DNA of 64,000 bases from assembly GCF_003259615.1 (NCBI RefSeq), contig NZ_QLLR01000007.1:1-64000 (forward strand), read 5' to 3'. The translations under genes were made by a program, and so were the position numbers. The stretch's first letter is position 1, and each line of letters opens with the position of its first letter. The notes under the pieces are model-generated. The model did no database searches, had not been told where the DNA came from, and saw only the letters and a list, made by a program, of their open reading frames with translations. The stretch is from Pedobacter cryoconitis (GTDB lineage: Bacteria > Bacteroidota > Bacteroidia > Sphingobacteriales > Sphingobacteriaceae). Shown in pieces: positions 1-8,052 of the stretch.

Positions 1-29
1 AAGCGAATAACAAAAGCTGGATAAAGACA

Positions 30-141
<112 letters not shown>

Positions 142-150
142 TCTTAAAGA

Positions 151-178
151 AAGCCTGTAGGAAACTACAGGCTTTTCT
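151..178 (+). terminator. rRNA operon intrinsic terminator
   Basis: Perfect 10-bp stem AAGCCTGTAG / CTACAGGCTT closed by a GAAA tetraloop and followed by TTTTCTT, ten bases after the 5S 3' end. This is a classic Rho-independent terminator ending the rRNA transcript. Confidence 0.9.
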
Positions 179-241
179 TGTTTACAGGCATTTTTATAAG
201 ACATTTCTGATTGATACCGCTTGTTTATAAACCTTTTCTTT

Positions 242-345
242 TATGGGTATACCTTTTTGGTATGGGTACACCTTTTTGATGAGGCAGTATCATGATGATA
301 AGGCAGCATCATTTAGTTTACAATCTTTTTGACAAAGCAGCATCC
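242..345. repeat. Short tandem and spaced direct repeats in the 5S-gtrA gap
   Basis: The 299-base stretch between the 5S terminator and the gtrA-like gene has no convincing gene. It holds two adjacent 19-bp copies of TATGGGTAYACCTTTTTGR (242-260 and 261-279, two differences). Three spaced copies of an RAGGCAGYATC-like element follow (281, 301 and a weaker copy at 335). No function is evident; they resemble decayed tandem repeats or binding-site clusters. Confidence 0.6.
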
Positions 346-477
346 CTGCTCACAAATAAGTTATCTCCTTTTTTACTAAGACGGGAAATTATTAATCTGA
401 GCTTGTAGTAGCGAGTGTGAAAAGAGTCTTATCTTTATCTGCTATTTATACTATTTGTATTACATAATTGATCAGCC

Positions 478-951
478 TTGCTCAAGAATCCACTCATTAA
501 GCTTATAGACTTCTTTTACTTTCCTTTTCTACAGTTTATACCGATAAAGACATTCAGATATGGGGTAACTGGCGGCAGCAATGCGCTGCTCAATCTGACG
601 ATATTCTTTTTGAGTTACAATTACGTATTAAAGGGAGAAGCGCTGAGAATCGGAAGTTATACAATCACCTCTTACATTGGAGCAGATCTGATGGCACTTT
701 CTGTAAGCTTTCCGGTAGGCTTTTTATTAAATAAGTATTTAGTTTTCCAGCAGGATGGAAGAGGCGTTCAGCAGCTGGGCTTATACGCATTCGTTACTGC
801 AAGTTCATTGTTGATGAATTACGGTTTACTGCATCTGCTGGTTGGATATTTTGGCTTGTGGGCTACGCCTTCACAAGCCTTCATTATTGTACTGATGTCT
901 GCGTTCAGTTACTTCTTTCAATCTTACGTAACCTTCCGGGAGCGACCATAA
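478..951 (+). CDS. GtrA-like membrane protein
   Basis: A 157-residue, mostly hydrophobic protein with four likely membrane helices. The GVTGGSNALLN segment near residue 30 and the final SYVTFRERP-type end fit the GtrA/DPMS family (PF04138), whose members are thought to move or present polyprenyl-phosphate-linked sugars for cell-surface glycosylation. The start is TTG, since an in-frame TGA lies just upstream and no ATG is available. It converges on the deacetylase/glycosyltransferase operon at 1192-4122, which fits a shared envelope-glycan role, although it is not in that operon. Family assignment is good; the substrate is unknown. Confidence 0.8.
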   Translation: MLKNPLIKLIDFFYFPFLQFIPIKTFRYGVTGGSNALLNLTIFFLSYNYVLKGEALRIGSYTITSYIGADLMALSVSFPVGFLLNKYLVFQQDGRGVQQLGLYAFVTASSLLMNYGLLHLLVGYFGLWATPSQAFIIVLMSAFSYFFQSYVTFRERP

Positions 952-967
952 TCTTAATTACAGCCTT

Positions 968-1129
968 TGCAGGCATAAAGAAGCTGAACTGAGATAAGAA
1001 CCTGAACTGACATAAGAATCTGAGCAGGCATAGGCACCCGAGCGGATCTAAGAATTTGAGCAGATCTAACACTTAAGCAGATCTAACAACTTAAGCAAAC
1101 CTAACAACTTGAGCAGGCATAGGAAAACT
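968..1129. repeat. Degenerate 18-bp tandem repeat array (about 9 units)
   Basis: The 240-base gap between the convergent gtrA-like and deacetylase genes is largely filled by about nine head-to-tail units close to AGCAGATCTAACAACTTG. Starts are at 968 (19 nt), 987, 1005, 1023, 1041, 1059 (17 nt), 1076, 1094 and 1112. Units differ at several positions but keep register. There is no coding frame of note and no spacer structure, so it is not a CRISPR array. The rest of the gap shows nothing clear. Confidence 0.8.
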
Positions 1130-1191
1130 ATCAGGATTTCTCAAGAAATAATTTTCTAACGTTATGCTAAAGGTATACGTTATAATATGTG

Positions 1192-1974
1192 CTACGCTAA
1201 AGATATATTCTTCGTGAATTGTGAGATCGTCCCTGAAGGATAACCTTGCTTATTCAGCCATCCCATAAACTGATCCATTCTGGTAATCATATCCTGACCA
1301 GAATTTTTACTCACATAACCCGGGAAACCAAAGCGCTCTTTATCGGTCAGGTCTGTAAATTCCCATGGATGGAAATAGATATTAATATAATTGTCTTTCT
1401 GATAAGTCCTTTTGACCAGATGCTCGTAAAACCAAAGTGGCAGGTTATGAAATGATAACCAAAAAAGTGGAAAACGTGAAATGGGGCTTACTGATGCCGG
1501 TAATTGTAAAACTCCGCTCTGGTAAAAGTATGTTCTGGATATATGCCGGTTATTATACCTTCCGGGCAGCCATGTCGGATTAATGGAGCTATTGTATAGA
1601 TAACCTGCTTTTTGTATTTCCTGCTCGTCTACGGGCATCATTCTGGCCATTCTGTAGCCTGTTACTGCTACCCCTGATAATTCTTCCAGCGCTAACCTGG
1701 ACTCCAGTAAATGCTCTTTTTTGAAATCTGAGTGATAAACGCCATGGGATGCCAGCTCATGGCCTTCATCAAGAATACGCTTAATAATTGCAGTCGCATT
1801 TTTTGCAAAGGTAACCGTACTGAAAAAAGTCGCTTTAAGCTTGTTTTTGGCCAGCAGGTCCAATATGGTCAGGGTTCCTTCAGAAGAGATCCTGATTTGT
1901 TCTGCAAAGGCGATACTTTTGCCATATTCAAAAGGCATATCAAATTCTTCAATATCAAAGCTGAGCAATATCAT
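1192..1974 (-). CDS. Polysaccharide deacetylase family protein
   Basis: A 260-residue NodB-type (CE4) deacetylase. SFDIEEF at residues 5-11 corresponds to the metal-binding Asp motif in the form used by PEP-CTERM/DUF3473-type deacetylases, and SHGVYHSDF near residue 78 supplies the H-x3-H zinc ligands. Such enzymes remove N-acetyl groups from surface polysaccharides or lipid-linked sugars. No signal peptide is visible, so it probably acts on a cytoplasmic, lipid-linked substrate. Its start lies 20 nt inside the GT2 gene, so the two are translationally coupled. It is the last gene of the GT87-GT2-deacetylase operon. The family is secure; the substrate is not known. Confidence 0.85.
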   Translation of the reverse strand: MILLSFDIEEFDMPFEYGKSIAFAEQIRISSEGTLTILDLLAKNKLKATFFSTVTFAKNATAIIKRILDEGHELASHGVYHSDFKKEHLLESRLALEELSGVAVTGYRMARMMPVDEQEIQKAGYLYNSSINPTWLPGRYNNRHISRTYFYQSGVLQLPASVSPISRFPLFWLSFHNLPLWFYEHLVKRTYQKDNYINIYFHPWEFTDLTDKERFGFPGYVSKNSGQDMITRMDQFMGWLNKQGYPSGTISQFTKNISLA

Positions 1975-2926
1975 AATTTGTATTTGTGCTTGTAGGTGCC
2001 GGAACGAAATTTGTAGATTTAATGATGTAGTTAGGGCGGTTTTTTGTCTGCATAAACATCTTCCCGATATAGATTCCTATAATCCCCATAATGATAAGCT
2101 GTAATCCTCCGAAAAAGACAATAGTCATAATGGTGGATGCCCAGCCATCTACTTCTATGCCCATGTAAACCGAGTAGAACACATAAGGAATATATAAGAC
2201 GGATAACATCGAAAAAGCAAATCCAAGATAAACTGCCGTATAAAGAGGTTTGATACTAAACGAGGTTACACCCTGCAATGCAAAACGCATCATTTTCCTA
2301 AGGTTATATTTACTGGTACCTGCGTGTCTTTTATGCGGGACATAATCGATCGCTACCTGTTTATAGCCCATCCACTGGACAAGTCCACGGATAAAAGGTT
2401 CGTTTTCTTCAAAGTTTCTGAATACATCTATAACCTTTTTGTCCATCAGCCTGAAGTCTGCAGTACCTTCTTCAATCTGGATACTTGATAAGACATTGAT
2501 CAATCTATAGAAAAGGGATGATGATTTCCTTTTTCCATAAGGAAGACTTTTATCTTCTGATCTTCGGGTATAAACTATATCGTTACCTTCTTCCCATTTT
2601 TCAAGCATCTGGATAATCAGTTCTGGTGGGTGCTGAAGATCGGCATCAAGGGAAATTACACAATCACCCTTTGCCTGGTCTAACCCTGCTTTTAAAGCCA
2701 GCTGATGTCCAAAGTTGCGGGAAAACTCTATGTAGAATAATTTAGTATTGATACTTGCCATCGTTTTAAGGATGTTCAGGGTATGATCAGTACTGCCATC
2801 ATCGATAATTATAAATTCGGCATCATAGGCCGTATTTTTGAAAATACCTTCCAGCCTGTCGATAATGACGATTAAGTTCTCAGCTTCATTAAAAGCAGGG
2901 ATCACTACAGATACGGTTCTTTTCAT
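1955..2926 (-). CDS. Glycosyltransferase family 2 (DPM1/ArnC-like)
   Basis: A 323-residue enzyme with an N-terminal GT-A domain starting VSVVIPAFNEAENL. It has the SLDADLQHPP nucleotide-sugar/metal motif near residue 95 and two membrane helices near residues 235-300. This is the layout of polyprenyl-phosphate sugar transferases (dolichol-phosphate-mannose synthase, ArnC, GtrB), which load a sugar from a nucleotide donor onto undecaprenyl phosphate at the inner membrane. It overlaps the upstream GT87-like gene by 4 nt and the downstream deacetylase by 20 nt, so the three genes form one tightly coupled unit. The sugar cannot be told from sequence. Confidence 0.9.
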   Translation of the reverse strand: MKRTVSVVIPAFNEAENLIVIIDRLEGIFKNTAYDAEFIIIDDGSTDHTLNILKTMASINTKLFYIEFSRNFGHQLALKAGLDQAKGDCVISLDADLQHPPELIIQMLEKWEEGNDIVYTRRSEDKSLPYGKRKSSSLFYRLINVLSSIQIEEGTADFRLMDKKVIDVFRNFEENEPFIRGLVQWMGYKQVAIDYVPHKRHAGTSKYNLRKMMRFALQGVTSFSIKPLYTAVYLGFAFSMLSVLYIPYVFYSVYMGIEVDGWASTIMTIVFFGGLQLIIMGIIGIYIGKMFMQTKNRPNYIIKSTNFVPAPTSTNTNYDIAQL

Positions 2927-4122
2927 GCGATGATGGTGGTTTTTAAAGCAAATTGTTTAAAGATCATTTGATAAGTCATATAGAACCATATGAGTACACA
3001 TGGAAGAGCTTTTAACGAATAACGGATAATATAATTGTCTCTGAAAGACCTGGTATATAAATCGGATGACCCTAAAGTCGTAAGCAATATCGCAAATATA
3101 AAGAGCACAATTACGATTGGCTGTATAGGTTTTTCCTGCAAAACAAACCAGATTGCTACCCCGGTAAATGCAATGATATAAGTCGGTGATTCAGAAGAAT
3201 TGCTAAAGATAACGGTAAAGATCAGTGTTGATGCCAGGTACATCAGCCTGAATGCCTGGGATTGATATTGTTTAATCCGTAAATAGGGAAGACAGAAAAG
3301 GATCACCCCGGTTATCAGGAATGGTAAGTTGGAAAGATCAGGATTTCCTGTGACCCTTCTGACTATTCCCATCAGAGATATATCCTGCCAAGAAACCAGT
3401 GTGGCATTTTCAAGTTGTTTAGCACTTAAAGAAAGATACCATTCTTTATATTGTAATAAGATATATTCATGACCGTAAAAGAGCATTGGCAATCCAAAGA
3501 ATACGATGGCCCAAAAGATACAATAGGCAATGAATTTTGGTTTTTGCTTAACGAAAAAGAAGAAGGCCAACCCGACAATACCGTATAATTTGATGAATGT
3601 ACCGAGCAAAATGAGACATGCTGCCCAGAAGTTCTGCTTTTTATCAATTAGGGTATAACTTAAAACAATGATTGCTGTAATTGATGGATTAATCTGACAG
3701 GCAAATAGTGCCGTAAGCAACTCATGAGCAATAATCCAGTATACAGCATTTACCTTCGCCTCTTTAAGTGGGAGCGTCTTAATTGCATAATATAAGAACA
3801 GGCTGTTTGCGAGCTCCCAGAAAAACATCCCCAGAAATTCGGGCAATTGAGCAAAAGGCGCAATGATCAGAGAGAACAACGGCCCGTAATGATTCATATC
3901 TCCATATTCAGGATACCTGCCAAATAGAGATACATGTTCATTGGCGTGAAAATAAGTATAAATGAAGATCAGATAGTTATTATGGGAGGTGCCTGAATGA
4001 TATTGTCTGTAAGAGGTAATTGCAGGCAGCAGAATAAAAATACTGAGAATAAATAACCGGTTATTAACAAGCTTAGTTAAATTAGTAACCAAGCTTGATT
4101 TCATTTGTGTAGTAAGTGGCAT
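2923..4122 (-). CDS. GT87/DUF2029-like membrane glycosyltransferase
   Basis: A 399-residue protein with about nine to ten hydrophobic helices and a loop around residues 55-80 containing FGRYPEYGDMNHYGP, typical of DUF2029/GT87 integral-membrane transferases that use polyprenyl-phosphate sugars as donors on the outer face of the inner membrane. It is first in the three-gene operon and would naturally use the lipid-linked sugar made by the neighbouring GT2 enzyme, with the deacetylase tailoring the sugar. The family call comes from topology and the loop motif; specificity is unknown. Confidence 0.7.
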   Translation of the reverse strand: MPLTTQMKSSLVTNLTKLVNNRLFILSIFILLPAITSYRQYHSGTSHNNYLIFIYTYFHANEHVSLFGRYPEYGDMNHYGPLFSLIIAPFAQLPEFLGMFFWELANSLFLYYAIKTLPLKEAKVNAVYWIIAHELLTALFACQINPSITAIIVLSYTLIDKKQNFWAACLILLGTFIKLYGIVGLAFFFFVKQKPKFIAYCIFWAIVFFGLPMLFYGHEYILLQYKEWYLSLSAKQLENATLVSWQDISLMGIVRRVTGNPDLSNLPFLITGVILFCLPYLRIKQYQSQAFRLMYLASTLIFTVIFSNSSESPTYIIAFTGVAIWFVLQEKPIQPIVIVLFIFAILLTTLGSSDLYTRSFRDNYIIRYSLKALPCVLIWFYMTYQMIFKQFALKTTIIA

Positions 4123-4272
4123 TAATTCTATTGTATGATGAGATTTGCAATGGTAAAGTTACAAAAGTAATCTTGCAAAAGAAGAGCCCCTGATCGAAGT
4201 GCAAAAGACATCCTGGAAATATTGCCTGTTTTAGACAATCTGCCATCTTCCTGCCTGTCTATTGGCCTCAGT

Positions 4273-4312
4273 ATATATGCTTTACTGCGAAAAAACACAG
4301 CAAAGCATATAT
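4273..4312. repeat. 11-bp perfect inverted repeat, hairpin or operator
   Basis: ATATATGCTTT (4273-4283) is mirrored by AAAGCATATAT (4302-4312), with a short inner CTG/CAG pairing. It lies in the 227-base gap between the start of the GT87-like gene and the end of the XRE-cupin gene (both on the minus strand). Neither side carries a clear T-tract, so it may be a weak terminator for the regulator gene or an operator for the glycan operon. Confidence 0.5.
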
Positions 4313-4349
4313 CTTGCGAATAAAGAATTTGAACAGTTGTCAGCTCCTT

Positions 4350-4943
4350 TTATTTTGTAGTGCTGTTTCCGTTTTGCTCAAAGAAGTAAATAATCAGCAT
4401 GATCGCTTTCTGATCAGAAGTGTTTTTAGGGGTATGTGGTAAACGTCCGTCGAATAACATGGAGTCACCATCAGAAAGACTATAAGTCTGGTCTTCAAAA
4501 GTATAATCTACTTTTCCTGATAAAATATACTTGTATTCGAACGCTTCGGTTACCACCATAGGCCTGGTTGCATTGGGTTCAAGTTCAAGCAGGACAATGT
4601 CAACTGTTGAGTTTTTGAAGGTCTTTGTAAAAATACGCTGATACAGAAATCCAAGCGCCTGTTCTTTTTCGAATGACTCATATTCACTTTTTCTCTTAAT
4701 GATGACAGGGCTAAGCTGGCTGTTAGCCGATATATCCTTGAAAAACTGATTCAAATCAACTTCTAAAGCACTTATAATATCTATCAGTACCATTAAAGAA
4801 GGCACGGTGCGGTTATTCTCTATTTGTGAAATCAGGCCTTTACTTACCCCTGCAAGATCAGCAAGTTCTTGTACAGTGGTATTCCGCTCTCTTCTGATTT
4901 CTTTTATCCTGGTACTTATCTTAAGTATAATGTTCTCTTCCAT
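4350..4943 (-). CDS. XRE-family transcription regulator with C-terminal cupin
   Basis: A protein of 197 residues from the ATG at 4943; a longer TTG start at 4961 is possible but less likely. Residues about 8-65 form an HTH_3 DNA-binding domain (ISTRIKEIRRERN, VQELADLAGVSKGLISQIE). The C-terminal half is a double-stranded beta-helix cupin_2 sensor ending in MLFDGRLPHTPKN. Regulators of this build commonly bind a small ligand and control adjacent catabolic genes. It sits just downstream of, and on the same strand as, the phosphonatase-like hydrolase. TGTTTACA-like sites in the upstream regions of all three genes here are candidate operators. The ligand is unknown. Confidence 0.88.
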   Translation of the reverse strand: MEENIILKISTRIKEIRRERNTTVQELADLAGVSKGLISQIENNRTVPSLMVLIDIISALEVDLNQFFKDISANSQLSPVIIKRKSEYESFEKEQALGFLYQRIFTKTFKNSTVDIVLLELEPNATRPMVVTEAFEYKYILSGKVDYTFEDQTYSLSDGDSMLFDGRLPHTPKNTSDQKAIMLIIYFFEQNGNSTTK

Positions 4944-5006
4944 AAAAGGGCAATTGCTCAAACTTAAGAAATTCGGCAGAGTTTAGTAGTTAATTATAGT
5001 TAAAAC

Positions 5007-5014
5007 TGTTTGTA
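5007..5014. promoter_or_regulatory. Half-site TGTTTGTA upstream of the XRE-cupin gene
   Basis: TGTTTGTA matches TGTTTACA at six of eight bases. It lies between the XRE-cupin start and the end of the phosphonatase-like gene, and may be an autoregulatory half-site. This is a weak call on its own. Confidence 0.3.
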
Positions 5015-5016
5015 TG

Positions 5017-5697
5017 TTATGCTTTGATAATGGCAATCAGTTCTGAAATATCATCAATGATATGTGTGGGGCCATGTGGTTCAAGTTCCTCCCTGGTAAA
5101 AGCTCCGGTAGTAATCCCAATTACATACTTACAGCCAGCATTGATCCCTTCATTAATATCAACTTCTGTATCTCCGATTTTTACCACCTCATCTGTTGGA
5201 AGTATATTCAGATCCATTTTCATTTTCTGAATCATATCCGGATAGGGACGGCCATTTTTTACATCGTCACTGGCAACCATAATGTCTATTTGATTTTCCC
5301 AGTTCAGCCGGCTGATAATCAATTCTGCAATGTTTCTTGAAAATCCTGTATCCAGGCCAATTTTAATATCCATGCTTCTAAGCTGTTCAAAGGTGCTTTC
5401 AACATTTGGGAGCGGCTTGATTTCAGGAGAATTGGTATAAAAATCCAGCATTATATTTACAAAATCAGTATGGATCTGAATGATGGAAGCTGCATTGATT
5501 TTTTGACTATCAGTTTCATATTTATTCAGCATCATTTCAATGGCAAGTGGCTTTTCATAACCCATTAGCGGGTTTACATCATTCAGTTCTACCTGGTATC
5601 CCTGCTTTTTCATGGCCTGTTGAAAGGATAGGGCTACGTGATTTTCATCATGCACGGTTGTACCAGCCATATCAAACACTACTAATTTTATTGACAT
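5017..5697 (-). CDS. Phosphonatase-like HAD hydrolase
   Basis: A 226-residue HAD-superfamily enzyme. Motif I is VFDMAGTTVHDE (residues 7-18), where DMAGTT is characteristic of PhnX-related phosphonatase-like hydrolases (TIGR03351 type) rather than ordinary phosphatases. The helical cap follows, with motif II LDTGFSR near residue 115, the motif III Lys region near 145 and motif IV GDTEVDINEG near 176. Relatives hydrolyse phosphonoacetaldehyde-like or phosphate-ester substrates in the cytoplasm. It is flanked by an XRE-cupin regulator and an alkaline-phosphatase-superfamily gene, suggesting a small organophosphorus group. The actual substrate is unproven. Confidence 0.85.
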   Translation of the reverse strand: MSIKLVVFDMAGTTVHDENHVALSFQQAMKKQGYQVELNDVNPLMGYEKPLAIEMMLNKYETDSQKINAASIIQIHTDFVNIMLDFYTNSPEIKPLPNVESTFEQLRSMDIKIGLDTGFSRNIAELIISRLNWENQIDIMVASDDVKNGRPYPDMIQKMKMDLNILPTDEVVKIGDTEVDINEGINAGCKYVIGITTGAFTREELEPHGPTHIIDDISELIAIIKA

Positions 5698-5711
5698 TAC
5701 TTCTAATTTGT

Positions 5712-5751
5712 TGTTTACAATTATAGGTATATTGTTTAATATATGTAAACA
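5712..5751. promoter_or_regulatory. Candidate operator TGTTTACA ... TGTAAACA
   Basis: An exact 8-bp inverted repeat, TGTTTACA (5712-5719) and TGTAAACA (5744-5751), with centres 32 bp apart (about three helical turns), lies directly upstream of the phosphonatase-like gene. TATATGTAAACA recurs upstream of the neighbouring phosphatase-superfamily gene. Binding by the adjacent XRE-cupin regulator is an inference. Confidence 0.5.
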
Positions 5752-5785
5752 TTTTTGTGTTATATAATTGTTAAGTTTTCAATGA

Positions 5786-6682
5786 TTAACGTTTATTGAA
5801 GGCTTCAGTAACTGGTTTCCCGCGCCAGCTTTGTGGTTCTTTTAAGCCCAATAACCAGGCGATAGTAGAAGCGGTATCATAGGTAATGATCACATCCTTA
5901 ATTTCATGTCCTTTTAATACACCTGTACCGCTGGCAATCCAGGGAATCTGTACTTCATCGAGTGACTTACCACCATGACCTTTTCCTGTACCGCCATGGT
6001 CGGCAGATAAAATAATAACAGTTTCATTAGCAATACCTGCTTTTTGTACGGCATCAACTATTTTTCCTATCCTTTTATCCAGGTTCTCCAGTTCGGCATA
6101 GTAAGCGGGGGTACGGTGACCTATTTTGTGTCCTGTATTGTCAGGTTCTGAAAAATGTATAAAAGTTAATAAAGGTTTCTCTTTGATAATAAGTGCAGCA
6201 GCGGTATCTGCACAGAAATTATCATTATCACCATTTGGCCCTGGAACAACAAAAGTTATTGCGTCTTTTTCAATTAATGGGCCTATACCTTGCCAGCTAT
6301 AAATAACAGCAGTTTTTGCTTTAGGTTTCTGCATTTTAATTAAGCTGAAGATTCCGGGGAATAAGCCGTATGGTGATTTGACAACGGAAGGGATCTCAGG
6401 AACAGCACTTCCCCATTCCGTATAACCATGTTCGGTTGGTCCGGCTCCCATGAGCATGGAGGCCCAGTTTACTGCACTTGAAGAAGGTAATACGGTGCGG
6501 GCTTTTAAAGACCAGGCCCCTGTATTCATGAGTTGTTTCAAGTTTGGCATTTTCGCATCAGGAATGGCATAAGCTCCGAATCCGTCGCAGCCAATCAGAA
6601 TAATGTGTTTAATGTTTTTCGGTTGTGCTTTAAGTTGAAAACTGAAGCACAGGATAGTGAGTGAGATTATAAGTTTTTTCAT
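5786..6682 (-). CDS. Alkaline-phosphatase-superfamily hydrolase (NPP-like), secreted
   Basis: A 298-residue protein with a Sec signal peptide (residues 1-19, ending SFQLKAQ). The metal-binding set of the nucleotide pyrophosphatase/phosphodiesterase branch is visible: IGCDGFG near 32, a Ser-rich nucleophile region LPSSSAVNW near 66 in place of the usual Thr, SEPDNTGH near 177, SADHGG near 228 and GKGHGG just after. It probably hydrolyses phosphate mono- or diesters, or phosphonates, in the periplasm. It is compact for the family. Its upstream region shares the TGTAAACA element with the phosphonatase-like gene. Substrate unknown. Confidence 0.85.
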   Translation of the reverse strand: MKKLIISLTILCFSFQLKAQPKNIKHIILIGCDGFGAYAIPDAKMPNLKQLMNTGAWSLKARTVLPSSSAVNWASMLMGAGPTEHGYTEWGSAVPEIPSVVKSPYGLFPGIFSLIKMQKPKAKTAVIYSWQGIGPLIEKDAITFVVPGPNGDNDNFCADTAAALIIKEKPLLTFIHFSEPDNTGHKIGHRTPAYYAELENLDKRIGKIVDAVQKAGIANETVIILSADHGGTGKGHGGKSLDEVQIPWIASGTGVLKGHEIKDVIITYDTASTIAWLLGLKEPQSWRGKPVTEAFNKR

Positions 6683-6713
6683 TGCTATAGTTTTGATTTA
6701 CATTTAAGTATAG

Positions 6714-6721
6714 CAAAACTA
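6714..6721 (-). promoter_or_regulatory. Candidate -7 promoter box (TAGTTTTG)
   Basis: On the minus strand TAGTTTTG fits the Bacteroidota -7 consensus TAnnTTTG and lies 32 bases before the ATG of the phosphatase-superfamily gene. I see no good -33 element. Confidence 0.4.
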
Positions 6722-6763
6722 AACTTAGTTTATAAATATTAGTGTTAACTTTTGTTAAGTATA

Positions 6764-6771
6764 TGTAAACA
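6764..6771. promoter_or_regulatory. TGTAAACA operator-like site
   Basis: TATATGTAAACA here is identical to the element upstream of the phosphonatase-like gene. A partial mirrored half-site TTTACA is at 6697-6702. The site lies in the divergent gap between the phosphatase-superfamily gene and chaA, so it could act on either. Confidence 0.45.
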
Positions 6772-6846
6772 ATTGGCAGTTTAATTTTTTAGCATCATAA
6801 TTGCTTAATCTTACTTTTCACTATTACCTAATCAACAAGAATCTTT

Positions 6847-7929
6847 ATGAAACAAAAATTACCACTGCCATTATGGACAATAGTAACACCTGTGTTAGCC
6901 TGGCTGGCTTACTTCGGGATTTCTCTGGATCTTGGTCTTCTTTATACCTTTTTTCTTGCAGCTGTATTAATTGGTGGAGTACTTGCTGCTGTTCACCATG
7001 CTGAAGTTGTAGCGCACCGGGTCGGTGAACCATTTGGTACTTTATTGCTCGCTTTGGCGATTACAATTATAGAAGTTGCATTAATTGTTTCTTTGATGCT
7101 GACCGGCGGGCCCGATGTGGCTGAACTCGCCAGGGATACAGTACTTGCAGCAGTTATGATTATTTTAACTGGAATAGTTGGGCTAAGCTTGCTTGTAGGC
7201 GGTGCTAAATTCAAAGAGCAAGTATTTAGTTTACCAGGCGTAAGTGCGGCACTGGTAACACTTACAGCTATCATGGTACTTACTTTAATTCTTCCAAATT
7301 ATACCACAAGTAAAGCCGGGCCACAATATACCCAGGTTCAGTTAATATTTGTAGCTGTAATCTGCCTGGTGTTGTACGGATCTTTCGTGTTGGTTCAGGC
7401 GGTTAGACACCGTGATTATTTTCTGCCTCCTGAAGCCGATGGAAATGAAGATGCGCATGCTGAACCGCCAACAAAAAAAGTAGCTTTGATGAGTGCATTT
7501 TTATTGGTGCTGTGTTTAGGTATTGTTGTATTACTGGCTAAAGCTTTAGCTCCGGATATTGAAAATACTGTCATAAATATGGGCGCGCCAAAATCTTTGG
7601 TTGGTGTAATTATCGCCGCGGTTGTATTGTTACCTGAAGGACTTGCTGCTTATCGCGCTGCTAAAAAGAATCGTTTACAAACCAGTCTTAATCTTGCTTT
7701 GGGCTCTGCGCTTGCAAGTATCGGTTTAACTATTCCTGCGGTTGCAATTGTATCTATTGTAACAGGGATGAGTATTACTTTAGGAATTGATATGAAGGCA
7801 ACGGTATTGTTGCTGCTTGCCCAGTTTACCATTATGCTTTCACTGGCTACCGGCCGGACAAATATATTACAGGGTATCGTACTGCTGGTTATTTTTGCAG
7901 TATACCTTTTCACTATTATAGCTCCATAA
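6847..7929 (+). CDS. chaA: Ca2+/H+ (or Na+,K+/H+) antiporter, ChaA-like
   Basis: A 360-residue CaCA-superfamily exchanger with about eleven membrane helices. The two inverted alpha-repeats are visible: GEPFGTLLLALAITIIEVAL near residue 58 and PEGLAAYRAAKKN followed by LNLALGSALASIGLTIP near residues 262-300. The conserved acidic residues in the two repeats form the ion site. A charged loop (PPEADGNEDAHAEPPTKK, near residue 197) divides the halves. ChaA-type proteins export cytosolic cations in exchange for protons. It is transcribed alone, divergent from the phosphatase-superfamily gene, and ends in a strong terminator. Confidence 0.9.
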   Translation: MKQKLPLPLWTIVTPVLAWLAYFGISLDLGLLYTFFLAAVLIGGVLAAVHHAEVVAHRVGEPFGTLLLALAITIIEVALIVSLMLTGGPDVAELARDTVLAAVMIILTGIVGLSLLVGGAKFKEQVFSLPGVSAALVTLTAIMVLTLILPNYTTSKAGPQYTQVQLIFVAVICLVLYGSFVLVQAVRHRDYFLPPEADGNEDAHAEPPTKKVALMSAFLLVLCLGIVVLLAKALAPDIENTVINMGAPKSLVGVIIAAVVLLPEGLAAYRAAKKNRLQTSLNLALGSALASIGLTIPAVAIVSIVTGMSITLGIDMKATVLLLLAQFTIMLSLATGRTNILQGIVLLVIFAVYLFTIIAP

Positions 7930-7936
7930 TTTGGAT

Positions 7937-7970
7937 AAGCTCAGGTTCCATTCAGGAGCCTGAGCTTTTT
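7937..7970 (+). terminator. Intrinsic terminator after chaA
   Basis: A 13-bp stem (AAGCTCAGGTTCC / GGAGCCTGAGCTT, one G-T pair), a 5-nt loop and a T-run, 8 bases past the chaA stop. The esterase gene comes in from the other side. Confidence 0.85.
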
Positions 7971-8052
7971 CTTTAAAGCCTGTTGTTTATTATTGTAAAA
8001 TAAAAATGTTCGGTCGTAAACAATCAAATCCACTGTTTAGCAGGCTGCCTCA

